A stretch of DNA of 64,000 nucleotides, taken from contig JBLDXI010000012.1 of assembly GCA_047495785.1 (NCBI GenBank), positions 1,054,001-1,118,000 of the forward strand, read 5' to 3'. A program made the position numbers and the translations under genes. This document shows positions 1 through 11,239 of the stretch, one piece after another. The number at the start of each line of letters is the position of its first letter. Within the stretch, counting starts at the first letter, position 1. The notes under the pieces were generated by a model, which saw nothing but the letters and a program-made list of their open reading frames with translations, made no database searches and was not told the origin of the DNA. This stretch comes from Lepidodermella squamata. Its lineage: Eukaryota; Gastrotricha.

Positions 1-753
1 GTCTACTTGTGCCATGCGGTTGAAACCTCTGAGAAATTCGCTGTGAAAGAGTTTAATGTGACTCGACTGGACGTTCGGAGCTGGACGTTGGTAAAAGAGA
101 CCTGCGATGAGGTAAGCTGTTTGATTGCATCAACTTTTAAGCAGTATATTTCTCATTACAGTACAAAAAGTTGAAACAACTGCCTCACCCTAACATCGTG
201 AGAGTTTTTGGGGAATTTGTAGGTATGAAAACCGTTTCTGGGTTGAGATCAGGCGTTCTCAGCTGCGTATATTTTAGAGTTATACAGTGGCAATGACAAC
301 TCGAAAGACGATTGTCTGATGAACTACCTGGTAATGGAGTACTGTGAAGGCGGAGATTTGGGCAGTCGAATCGGAGAGAAAATAAGCGAGGTGCAACTGC
401 AATCCTGGGCCAGACAGCTAGCGTCTGCGTTGAAGTATCTGCACGACAAAGGCATCGTTCACCGGGATGTCACGCCGAAAAACATTTTTTCAAGCCGTGA
501 TGGACAAACGGTGAAGCTAGGCGAATTCGGCAAACACTTGAACAGGTATTTGAGCTGAATGATTAAGTTTTCCAACTCGCTAAAACTGATCCTTTTATCG
601 CAATATTTTTCAGAGTAGAAATTACGTCATCTAAGAAATCTTGTGCTTCCTGGGTATATGCAGCTCCGGAGTACATCATCACCAGCAATTATCACCGCTC
701 CTGTGACGTGTGGTCGTTTGGCGTTACTCTTTACGAATTGGCAAACGTTGTCA
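1..753 (+). pseudogene. Kinase-ankyrin gene copy A, 5' kinase part, degenerate
   Basis: The window opens inside an exon of a Ser/Thr protein kinase resembling the NEK group. Readable exons are 1-111 (with the VAIK-type lysine in FAVKEF), 162-222, about 278-545 and 614-753, each with GT/AG introns of roughly 50-70 nt. Compared with copy B at 48366-53531 the reading frame is kept, but the catalytic loop reads HRDVTPKN instead of HRDIKPKN, so the catalytic-loop lysine is lost. The Mg-binding DFG has become EFG, and six bases (two residues) are missing just after it. The APE motif (AAPEYI) remains. Exon 4 is broken at 753 by a large transposon and resumes at 11240. I infer a dead or pseudokinase allele. 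The 5' end lies outside the window. Confidence 0.75.
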
Positions 754-1523
754 CCCGGCTGAAGCTAGCAGGACGTATCTTGCAGGATTGTGTTCCGCTC
801 ATTTTCGCTCTTGTGCCACCCTTGTGCCATCAGTCTGAGGGCCTAAATAGTTTATCCAGGTGTATTCCAGAGATTGCTGCATCGATTTCATCAAGTAATT
901 AACGATTGACGCAATTAAGGGTCACAGTACATGCGCCCTGTTCTAAATTAACCTCGCAGGATACTGTGCCAGTCATAAAACTTGGTGGACTGGGGTAGAA
1001 TTTTGCGCCGATTACGAATATGCAATCCTCTTGCGTGTCCAATCTGCACAAAATTCGATTTGTGCCATTATTTGTGAACATAAGCAATAAAATGACCCAT
1101 CACGTGACCTTCGACCTCAGGTGAGCTTGTGCCGGCAATGCAGGATTGACCAATCGATAGAGCGGGGTCGATTACCCTAGTTTGCCAATTGACAGCCCAA
1201 TGCAATCAAAATTGAGTGTGGAAAACGTAGCCGAAATACCGTAAAATATCAATTTTTAGCACCGCAGGGTGACTACAACAAAAAGTGGGTCAAACACCCT
1301 TGCAGGATTGTGTGCCAGGCATTATGATATGACCGTCTAGACCAGTTTTCGGCCCTGATCACGAATTTCAAGTCCGTTTGCGTAACCGGAGCCGGCAAAT
1401 CGGTTATTTTGCCTGATTTATGAGGAAAAACCGCAAAAATTGGCTTGTCACGTGACCTGTGACCCCAGGTGTGCCTGTGCCAGTGGCGCAGGAAGCGCCA
1501 TTCGATCGGGCGTGGTCGAAAAC
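754..1523 (+). repeat. Left terminal inverted repeat of the transposon
   Basis: Near-identical inverted copy of 10459-11229. Weak similarity continues for another 70-80 bases (around the shared AATTTAAAACGTTACTGAAA at about 1570-1590). The small open frames seen here (for example 899-1087 on the minus strand) are mirrored exactly in the right arm and are not genes. Confidence 0.9.
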
Positions 1524-2867
1524 ACTTGCTGTCAGCAGGGCAGCTCTAGGCAATAACATTTGATAATTTAAAACGTTACTGAAATTAGCCGAAATAATAT
1601 ATGGATATATTTTTCCAATGTATTTTCAATTTGAGCGGTTAGCAGAATGCGCTTTCACAGGCGATTTTATCCGATTCTCTGCTGATTTCTCTGCTGTTTC
1701 TTTTTTTTACATGAAATTACAATTACAGAATGCTGAGATGAAAATATTTGCCACATACAATTTGGTCTACTAATTATCGACGGGCTTTATTATACATTGA
1801 GCCGCCACTACTACAAGTGATTGCCGATAACAGGTGTGCGCTAATAAAATGGGCGCCTTCTTCGAAAGTTATTACACGCAATAAAGCCCCTCCCGCGTAC
1901 GCGCAGGCGTACTGACTACTGACCGACAGATTTGTTTGGCCTATTCTTGCTAATGAGTATGGGGGCATAGGCGACTAGAGAAATTCGCAGAATTGATCGA
2001 GGTCATTTTGCGGTGTTTAAAGAAATACGTTGCTTATATTTGGTGAAAAACACCGTTTTTTCTCTCAAAAAAGCGAAATTGACGATGCAGCTCTTTAATT
2101 TTATCCTACTACAGCCTACTATGCGCCCCCACCTTTCTCGAGCCTAACGCTTAAAATCTGTAATAAAATCAATTTACAAAATGCGGACACTTTTTTAGAA
2201 AATATTTTGGATATTACCGATAAATACATTTGAATCTCCTAATTAGTTACACTGGAGGGTGACTCAGATGCATACGGTTAACAGGGCCTTGAAGATTGGG
2301 ATGTCAAAGCCAAAAAGTAAGTATTTTCAGTTTATTATTACCTCAGTATTTCGCGGCTGTAATATCTGCGATATTGCCGATGTTAAAAGTGTCTTAAATT
2401 ATCTATTATCGCCTATTGAGGAGTTCGCAGTCACAGGAAATGAGCATACATATTGAGCATGTTCGAATAGATTGGGTGCTCTCGGGCTTCATGTTCATTC
2501 TGCATTTTAGGAAATTTTGGGAGTATTTCTAATTTTTTCAGCTTTCTCCACATTTAAATTGAAACCCGTAAGATATTCCCGAGGAGGGTCGGCCGGAGGC
2601 TATCGCCGTTTTCATAATTGTTTGCGGTCTTACTTATAGTTTTAATTAATTCTCACAAAACTGTTTTTTTGGATTTTCTGGAATTTTACGATTGATGAAA
2701 CAATAAACATGAAAGGCCTGTTCTTCATCTTCAGGTCGCGGCGTAGTCGCCATTATTCAAAAAATATTCGAAGATGTCAACTTTTTTATACATTTGCGTT
2801 TGGTTCAATTTCAAATTGAAAATTGAAGTCCTGATCAGTCGATATATATTCAACCTATATTTTTCAG
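1524..2867. other. Transposon 5' internal spacer with a possible first exon
   Basis: No long open frame is visible. A short candidate first exon runs from an ATG at 2268 to a good donor (AAAAA|GTAAGT) at about 2316. It could splice to the acceptor at 2867 (ATTTTTCAG), which starts the next coding exon. This is a suggestion only. Confidence 0.3.
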
Positions 2868-5430
2868 GGCGCAATGTGATGTTCAAGCCTATCGGTTTGT
2901 TACTGCTGTACCTGGTGATGCTGTCTATAGAGGCACCTGCTGCCAGTGCTGCTCGGCGGAGGGCCAAGGACAACAGGCCAATCGATGACAAAAAGCTGCT
3001 GGATTTCTTCAAAAAAAATCCTGGTCAACTAGTTTCAGGTGATAAAAATGGGATATAAGTAATTGATGGAGATTTTAATAATGGAATTCGTAGGTTGGCG
3101 ACGGCACGAGTCCGTTGTAGGGCGGTTGGCAGCTCGTCTATTCAGTGAAAATGACGGTCCACTTCGCCACAGGCTCTACACGCACATAGCCAATAACCAT
3201 CCTCAGTTTCTCAGCAGCGAGTCGACTAGTAACAGCTCTTCGTTGACCGAGTCATCGGAGGCTCCAATCATCAGGAATAAGAAGGTGATGGAAAAAAAAT
3301 CGCCAGCGACAATACCGGAGGCTGTCGATGAGTTCCAGTTAACGCTAGAAGAAGTTGCGCCTTATCTGCCATCAGCTCGTCAGTCCAAACACCTGAAGCC
3401 AGGTTGGACAACCCTATTTCAGTCGAAAATGACCGCAGAAGTCCGCAAATGCGACGTTAAACTGAAATACAGCGACGTGACCAAGAACGGATCATCGGTA
3501 ACTTGTGCTGGGTATTGCCAGGCAGAAAGTGGTTGCCGCAAGTTCAAGTTCAGGTTCAACCCCAGGCAACTCAATCAGGATAATCGTATTCCTGTAACGG
3601 TAACCATTATTGGGACACTGGTGCATGAGCCGGTTACGCCACGAACCATCCAAACGCGAGGTGTTGCTCGAAAACAGTTGGCGAAAGAGCTACGACAGCA
3701 GAAACCCGCGGCCTACCTATGGGCTTTGCTCGATCAGGCTCACAAAAGAAGAGTTCGAGGTGAATTTTTTATTTTATTGCAAACTGCGCGCTGTTGGCCA
3801 GCCTTTAATTTTCTTGATCGATATTGAAGCCCTCACGAACACATGCTGTTAGCCTATAAATAATGTCGTCAGCTAAGAAGAAATATTTCGAATATTTTCT
3901 TCCGAGACTTCTCATATTATCGGAAAAATAATAGATTTGTAAAATCTGAACTTTAAATCAATATCGGTTGTAGTTAGCACGGGAATCCTAAAATAAAGGT
4001 GCCCACTTTTCATACCCGAATATTTTTATAACACCGCATTGATTCGACTTCCGAGTCAGTTGTAGTTTTGGTTCGGTGTTCGAAATGGAAAGACGAAATG
4101 TGTTATTATTCGATATTATTTTTACATAAAGTTAGCTGGCTTTTTCTTACTGGTTATAACCTGTATTTTTCCTTTTACAAGGAGAGTTTGTGAATTTGGC
4201 TGCTATACCAAGTGAGACCGTTCTTCAGAAGATATCTTCGGATCAAAACTTGGAGCAAAGAATGCACGAGAATCCATACATTGACCTCTTCTTGTGGCTG
4301 GTTGATCAAATGACGCTGGACGATGAGCTACGGTACGCTCGAGGCGTCTCAATGCTACCGCTTGGCGTAGTACTTGGCTACGATCGCCACTTTCGGCTGG
4401 GTCAGACATGGGCTCGGCAAGCGAGGAGATCCCACGTTTTTCATGTTAATTCAACGGGTGAAGTCGTTGCGGATGATTTATTAACTGGAAAACGGGTTTT
4501 CCTATACCTGCTCTGCATGCGTTGTCCAATGCTGGGTGAAAGTGGTCCCAAGGTTCCGATGGGACAGTTTTTCCTCTCTGACCAGCACGCATTTTCCATC
4601 TCCAATGCACTTCAGGTACTTTGGAGCACTTGGGATGATGTATAGTAGGCGGCAAAGTTCTGGCTCCTTATGCGGTGGTAACCGATCATTCTTTTGCCTT
4701 GATGCAAGCTGTAGCACGATGTTATAATCAATGCCGCCTGCAGCGAGTTCTCAACTACACCTTTTCAGCTCTTCGCGATTCTTCTGGGAAAGTTCAAAGC
4801 GAGATCCAGTCTGATTTGGGTCATTTCACGTTGCTCGTCCTTTGCATGGCTCATCTATTCAAAGAAGTCATGGGAATTTTGAATTCAAAAGGAAGAAAAT
4901 ACTTGCAAAAGCATGTCAAAACCTTTTTTATGCAATGCTTCGCATTTCTGCAGAGTGCTCAGAACCTTGGTCTGGCTCTCATGATTTTCCACCTGATGTG
5001 CAAGGTATTCGATACCGAGAATTATGGCGAAGACGTTGAGTTGGCTATTAGCCATCTAAACTCACTGATGCAGATCTACGCAGAAAGTATGCCAAAAGCC
5101 GAGGTTCCCATACAAGGAGATGAAGAATTTGTTGAAGATTTAAACGGTGAAGCTTGTTCGAATATCATAGCTGGGCCAGAGGATTCCAAAGAATTTCAAT
5201 GTGGGACATATAAAAAGCTCTCGGCCTGTTGTGGAATGTTTTCCTACATTCGGGAACGGTCGATTGACGACTCAATTCCAGCCGCAGATGAAATGGAAGC
5301 TGATGGTGATTCAACCCGCAATATCTTCTACGCGAAATTCGCAATGGATGCGCTTCTAGACAGACTTTTGCCGCTTTTTCCTCTTTGGTCTGCTCTCTTT
5401 GTTAGCGGAATTGCAGCGAAGCGTTTGTGA
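2868..5430 (+). CDS. Transposase-like protein of the 10.5-kb element (probably frameshifted)
   Basis: Exons read 2868-3038, 3094-3759 and 4182-about 4645, then a different frame from about 4640 to about 5426. Phases match at introns 3039-3093 and 3760-4181. The second exon has a Cys/His-patterned region (VTCAGYC, then SGCRKFKF, then LVHEPVTPRT followed by an R/K-rich helix), recalling the WRKY/FLYWCH-like DNA-binding heads of MULE-related transposases. Downstream there is DDELRYARGVSML, then VVTDHSFALMQAVARCYN (a probable catalytic Asp context) and FPLWSALFV. The motif TNGAVEAEINKTKNVIL just after 5600 looks like the C-terminal end of the same protein, so the transposase may run on into the protease block. 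At about 4640 the two frames overlap only briefly and no phase-compatible intron is evident, suggesting a frameshift or decay. Family assignment is from remembered motif patterns. Confidence 0.55.
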
Positions 5431-5506
5431 GTTTTAATAATAAACTATGAATAAAAACAATTTCGATCACTTGGTGCTCTTAAATTTGAAACGTAGTTCA
5501 GTATTT

Positions 5507-8500
5507 TAGTCACATGGCACCCTGGGTGGTTGAAAGTAGTAGAATGGACTCGTAAAAATATTTTCAAATCTTTCAGTCCCAAATGGGAAAAGCCGCCTGG
5601 TCACTACACTAATGGGGCAGTTGAAGCAGAAATAAATAAAACGAAGAACGTCATCTTGGGAGGTAAGAAGAAGCAGTCAATTGCCGCTGTTGTACGAAAG
5701 CTGGAAGTCAGCCAATCTGGCCGTCTGGCAGCAATCGAGCTCTCCGACGAGATGCCGGCCCCACAGAAACGAAACAGACAGGCTGATACTGCTGATAAAG
5801 AGGTCGAAAAATTTCGGAAAGAAAAACGTCGGCAAAGGATCGGATATGCTGCTCAACGTCTGGTTAAGGAATTTTCTGCGAGGTTCGAAATTACTTACCA
5901 GCAAACATCCAAGATTAGCTCAGCAACGGAATCCTTGCCTCCTAAACGTCCCATTTGGGACCTTGGAAGTGATGGGGGTGTGGACGAGGCCTACAACGAC
6001 ATCCTCAGCTCTTCAACTTCCGATTCAGAACAATCCGACTTCTTTGTGTCTGATGACATTTTGGGATGTGTTTTCACGCCTGGGACCTCAACTGGTCCAA
6101 CGGCTGGGACCTCAACTGGTCCAATGGCAGGAACCTCGACTGGTCCAACGGCTGGGACCTCGACTGGTCCAAAAACTCGAAGCTCGGCTGTTCCGACAAC
6201 TGGAACCTTGACTGGTCCAATGGCTGGAACCTCGGCTGGTCCAATGGCAGGAACCTCGACTGGTCCAATGGCTGGAACCTCGACTGGTCCAATTGCTGGA
6301 ACCTCGGCTGGTCCAATGGCAGGAACCTCGACAGGTCCAATGGCTGGAACCTCGGCTGGTCCAATGGCAGGAACCTCGACTGGTCCAATGGCTGGAACCT
6401 CGACTGGTCCAATTGCTGGAACCTCGGCTGGTCCAATGGCAGGAACCTCGACAGGTCCAATGGCTGGAACCTCGGCTGGTCCAATGGCAGGAACCTCGAC
6501 TGGTCCAATGGCTGGAACCTCGACTGGTCCAATTGCTGGAACCTCGGCTGGTCCAATGGCAGGAACCTCGACAGGTCCAATGGCTGGAACCTCGGCTGGT
6601 CCAATGGCAGGAACCTCGACTGGTCCAATTGCTGGAACCTCGGCTGGTCCAATGGCAGGAACCTCGACAGGTCCAATGGCTGGAACCTCGGCTGGTCCAA
6701 TGGCAGGAACCTCGACTGGTCCAATGGCTGGAACCTCGACTGGTCCAATTGCTGGAACCTCGGCTGGTCCAATGGCAGGAACCTCGACAGGTCCAATGGC
6801 TGGAACCTCGGCTGGTCCAATGGCAGGAACCTCGACTGGTCCAATGGCTGGAACCTCGGCTGGTCCAATGGCAGGAACCTCGACTGGTCCAACGGCTGGG
6901 ACTTCGGAAAGACCTGCGCGTGGAACTGGAAATGACCAACGCGGGGCTTCGAAATCGGTCATCGTTACTGAAACAATGTTGTCAGGTGGCGTATATTTGC
7001 TGCAAAACGGAGGGAGTGTTAAAATTTTCTCAACCGATAAAGAAGAGTTCTATCACGTAACCAGCAACACGTGTGCAGTGGACAGCCTGATTAACGCCGT
7101 GTCCCATTGCGAAATGGAGCGTTTCTGTGGGTCCGAGCTGGTGGACTATCTGAGGAATCTAAAGGACGCGGCTTCCAGTGAAAACGGCGAGAGGATGGCT
7201 CAGTTAGCCAGATTCAGATTTATGGGCAGAGTGTTTCCGAGGAACAATGAAACTAGGTTGTTGCCAATTGATTGCTTCGGTTGGGTCATCGAAGTATCCC
7301 CTGATTCATCAATTTGCTGCCCAATTGATCATTACGAGATGCGAGTTTCCAATGTTGGAGATGGAAATTGTATGCTTTGGCTTACGCAAATGTGTGAACT
7401 TGATGGCTGCTATTTACTGCGAGACCTACATCCGTGTGAAGAATGCCGTAAGCCGACTCAGATACAAAAAGTGGTTAATCCTGTCTTATTGGGTTCTATT
7501 GAGGCGTCAGTTTTCTGTCCCATTCAAGGCTTTTATCTATTTATTTCATTAATTTGTAGGGAAAATGCGCAGCACTATGAGGCTGTTCGAGCAAATACAG
7601 CTTTGCAAAGGGTGACTTTCCAAGCGCAAATCGACGCCTTATTTTTTGAGGACATTGTGATGTGCCGTTGCAAAAACCATCACCGAATGCTATCACCCGC
7701 TAGGCATCATGATCCAAGCAAGCCCCTACCTTTTATTGCCATCGAGTTTGAGTCGAGTTGGGAGTGGACAGCAACCACTGTTCTCAACCAAGCTCCCAAG
7801 TCTCTTGAAATGGAACACTTTTCGTAAGTCTTCATCTCAGTGTTGTAAATGAAGCCAAATGTCAGATCTCCTTTCCCCTAAAGATATTCGCTTCACAGCG
7901 CTATTCTTTTCAGCGAGCCTAATCGAGCAGAAGGCAAGAGAACCGAGGATAGGGAAGGCTCGGGACATTACGTCACTATCAGGATCATCGATGGTGACGC
8001 TTACTTGCTTGACGATCTTGTAGTCAGCTCACGTACACGGAAACCGTTTTGGCGAAAATTCGACAATGAGCTTGAGAAATTCTATCGCCTTTACTACGCA
8101 GTTATTTTCTTTTACTGCTGTCCCAAACCTGTTTCGGCTGATGTTGCTACGCTCGTGGAATCTGTTCCATCTTCCAGGTGATTTTTGTGTTTTACTTTGA
8201 AGGACTTGTCTAGCTATATGATGATTTAGCGTCCCACTTCCACCTTCACCTCCTCCACCCTATTCCGAACATGCCCATGCTGCAATGGATCTCAGCAGCA
8301 AAGAGTCACAGCAGCCCTCGGCTGTTGGGAAAAGCTCATTTTCTAGGTATAGAATGGCTGCCTGCTTATTGGCTTATTTATATGGGACGATATCGGGACT
8401 TTAATGTTATAACTATATAGACTGGCCGGTCTAGAGGCGATTTCCGAGTTGAGCAATTTCCAGTTTGAAATACCCTCACGATTGCAAGACAGCGGGATGG

Positions 8501-9550
8501 TCTTGGAAAGTTCGTCGATAGTTTCGGCTATGGATGATGAGCCGGCCTCAAGTGTCAGCTCGGCTACAGCAAGTCAGCCCATGGCATCCCGGCGACGAAG
8601 GGCTCCAGAAACAACCCTGATACCCAAAGATTCGAAGCCTAGGAAAATTCCAAAGCTTGCGAATGCACCGGATCCACTGGAAATTCCAACGTCAGCCTCG
8701 AAAGATTCAAAGCCTCGAAGAACTGTGAAGACCGTAAAAGATCCGAAGCCTCTCAAGACTACGAAGGCTCCCAAGGTTCCCAAGGCTCCCAAGGTTCCCA
8801 AGGTTCCCAAGGCTCCCAAGGCTCCCAAGGTTCCCAAGGCTCCCAAGGCTCCCAAGGCTCCGAAGTCTCCGAAGTCTCCCAAGGCTCCTAAAACCATAAA
8901 AGGTAAGTCACGCAAGGGCGCTTGGACCTTCGATGATTTGGCTTCGGACGGATCGGAAGCCCAAGAAATCAGCTTCGCCTTGGGTCTCAGCGTGCTCGAC
9001 CAATTGCCTGCCTCTGACAGTGCAAGTCATGACGTTGACCTAAGAAGCACCAGACCTTTTGACCTATTTGCTATGGGCATGGCCCCAATCCGCCAAAGTC
9101 TATGCCCAGGTAAATGGGTTTCTTATTTGGAAGCCATCAGCAATAAAGCAGCGACACGCTTCGAACTCCGAGCTAGGCGAGGCATTTTGATCGAAGAGCT
9201 CTACTCTGATCTCGCTGTTCGACGTGAAGATGGGGGCAGAGTGTACAGCTTTGACGACATAAGGCCCAGTCAGTTGTGCTCAGCGATCTTTGCTATTGAC
9301 CGATGTGGGCTTACTAGGAAAGTTGGCAACTGCCAAAATGAATTCTGCACCTCTCCGCCTGGGTCAGAATTCATTACGAATCCGTTCCTCATCATCGAGT
9401 CGGATGGGTTTGCTTTATCAATTAATTTGTTCGGATCAATTTTGAATGCCAATTAATTCGTAGCTTTCCATCTACGCGGCAGCTAGAGGAAATGTTGGGC
9501 AACCTATTCGGTCAGACTTCGACCGATTGTCAATACATGGAATCTAGCGG
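5507..9550 (+). CDS. Transposon-encoded protein with USP-like cysteine protease domain
   Basis: The main exon is open to about 7824. It begins with KWEKPPGHYTNGAVEAEI (likely the transposase tail), then a basic segment, then a Thr/Ser/Gly/Pro tandem repeat (about 6080-6900). A protease-like region follows: NTCAVDS, a Cys-box like those of ubiquitin-specific proteases, and after splicing across 7825-7913 GHYVTIRI then AYLLDDL, a His-box followed by acidic residues. This order (Cys, then GHY, then DD) fits a C19-type deubiquitinase fold. Further exons (about 7914-8179, 8230-8344, 8420-9455 and perhaps 9463-9550) carry a PPPPYSEH motif, which is a PPxY WW-domain/NEDD4 ligand, and a Pro/Lys repeat. 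Role is inferred: stabilising the transposase, or countering host ubiquitin control. Confidence 0.55.
6080..6900 (+). repeat. Coding minisatellite (24-bp unit, 120-bp higher-order unit)
   Basis: A 24-bp unit encodes GTSTGPMA or GTSAGPMA. Five units form a 120-bp block that is base-identical in the rows starting 6241, 6361 and 6481 and continues with one shortened block after 6600. The repeat has no stop in several frames on either strand, which explains the long overlapping open frames there. Confidence 0.9.
8760..8895 (+). repeat. Coding Pro/Lys repeat (PKVPKAPK)
   Basis: A 9-bp unit (CCCAAGGCT/GTT) is repeated about 14 times inside the protease-block exon. It encodes a basic PKAPKVPK stretch resembling histone H1-like tails. 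Confidence 0.85.
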
Positions 9551-10458
9551 GTAAAATCATCTAAAGATTGTTAAATTAACGGCCAGGTTAAAATGTTGGG
9601 GTTGAAATTTGTTCAGATCGCCATGCCAGGGCACGAGGCTGATCAGTGTTGGCACTCATCATCACGAAGATGGCCGAGTTTCGCCCAGCCCCACCATCAT
9701 CATCGCCATTGATGGTCTTGTAGCCTTAGCAAATGCCTGAATCTAACGCAATTATCATTCCAGAATCTGAGGTAAATTTTTGTTAAGAAACGTAAAACCT
9801 GTAATATAGCAGTAATATCCAGCTATGAAGTCGTCGCCGTCGTGGCTAGGCAAAGCGGCACGTCAAACTACGGCCTCCTTACGCCTGGTTCTTTCCCGTT
9901 GGATTATACCCTTGTCACAGAGGGGAAGGCGAGACGGAATTAACTGCGGCCTGAATCACCGGCCTTGAAAAAATGGCTAGGCGTTTTTCTTATTCTTGGG
10001 CGTACGCCAGACGAACAGGAACTGGGCTGTCCGGAACCGGAACTGAATTCAGGCGACTACATATTTGACCGCTAACTATTTTTTGCGGTTTTGAATTTTT
10101 AATCTCCGCTATTGGTTTTCGTTGGGATACACTAATATCTACAGGGTATCGCTGTTTATTAGGCATCTCTTATATATTTGAGATGCGAAGTCCTACTAAC
10201 GTCTTATTTACTCAGTCGGTGTCTAATTGCTTTTCCGAAGAGTGAAAATGATCCAAATAATTTTCCATTCTTATTATCACATCTTTTTTACTCCGCTTTT
10301 TAAACGTTCAATTTGTACTATAAAAAAAAAAATGGAATTAATTACATTATAATCTGTAGAAAAAATAAAAATTACGTAATAATATCGAAATACTTATTTT
10401 CAGTAACGTTTTAAATTCTCAGATTTCATTAGGCGAGGTTGCCCCGTAGAGAACCACC
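9551..10458. other. Transposon 3' internal spacer
   Basis: AT-rich after 10080, with no supported gene. A short splice-compatible segment at about 9617-9740 could be a last exon of the protease block. Otherwise I see nothing specific. Confidence 0.4.
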
Positions 10459-11229
10459 GTTTTCGACCACGCCCGATCGAATGGCGCTTCCTGCGCCACT
10501 GGCACAGGCACACCTGGGGTCACAGGTCACGTGACAAGCCAATTTTTGCGGTTTTTCCTCATAAATCAGGCAAAATAACCGATTTGCCGGCTCCGGTTAC
10601 GCAAACGGACTTGAAATTCGTGATCAGGGCCGAAAACTGGTCTAGACGGTCATATCATAATGCCTGGCACACAATCCTGCAAGGGTGTTTGACCCACTTT
10701 TTGTTGTAGTCACCCTGCGGTGCTAAAAATTGATATTTTACGGTATTTCGGCTACGTTTTCCACACTCAATTTTGATTGCATTGGGCTGTCAATTGGCAA
10801 ACTAGGGTAATCGACCCCGCTCTATCGATTGGTCAATCCTGCATTGCCGGCACAAGCTCACCTGAGGTCGAAGGTCACGTGATGGGTCATTTTATTGCTT
10901 ATGTTCACAAATAATGGCACAAATCGAATTTTGTGCAGATTGGACACGCAAGAGGATTGCATATTCGTAATCGGCGCAAAATTCTACCCCAGTCCACCAA
11001 GTTTTATGACTGGCACAGTATCCTGCGAGGTTAATTTAGAACAGGGCGCATGTACTGTGACCCTTAATTGCGTCAATCGTTAATTACTTGATGAAATCGA
11101 TGCAGCAATCTCTGGAATACACCTGGATAAACTATTTAGGCCCTCAGACTGATGGCACAAGGGTGGCACAAGAGCGAAAATGAGCGGAACACAATCCTGC
11201 AGGAATCGTCCTGCTAGCTTCAGCCAGGT
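10459..11229 (-). repeat. Right terminal inverted repeat of the transposon
   Basis: Inverted copy of 754-1523. It ends at the second copy of the target-site duplication (11230-11239). Confidence 0.9.
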
Positions 11230-11239
11230 AACGTTGTCA

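Larger units (their letters stand above)
754..11229. mobile_element. 10.5-kb DNA transposon with 770-bp TIRs, inserted in kinase copy A
   Basis: The element is bounded by inverted repeats of about 770 bp (754-1523 and 10459-11229) that begin [C/A]CC[C/T]GGCTGAAGCTAGCAGG. It is flanked by the direct duplication AACGTTGTCA at 744-753 and 11230-11239. Removing the element and one duplication restores a kinase exon and donor site identical in layout to copy B, so the boundaries are well supported. Inside, all on the + strand, are exons of a transposase-like protein (about 2868-5430) and a second coding block (about 5507-9550) with a ubiquitin-specific-protease-like domain. A 9-11 bp duplication plus long TIRs is typical of Mutator-like elements. 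Some MULE and KDZ-type elements also carry cysteine proteases, so the superfamily is open. The age looks recent because the TIRs are nearly identical over most of their length. Confidence 0.85.

Noticed and set aside
899-1087. 62-codon open frame (and its mirror at 10895-11083)
   Set aside because: Identical because both lie in the transposon's inverted repeats; it has no start context, splice partner or family match.
5991-6962. Long minus-strand and alternative-frame open frames
   Set aside because: They arise from the 24-bp coding minisatellite, which lacks stops in several frames.
8574-8915. Minus-strand frame rich in Gly/Leu/Ala over the PK repeat
   Set aside because: Shadow of the Pro/Lys repeat.
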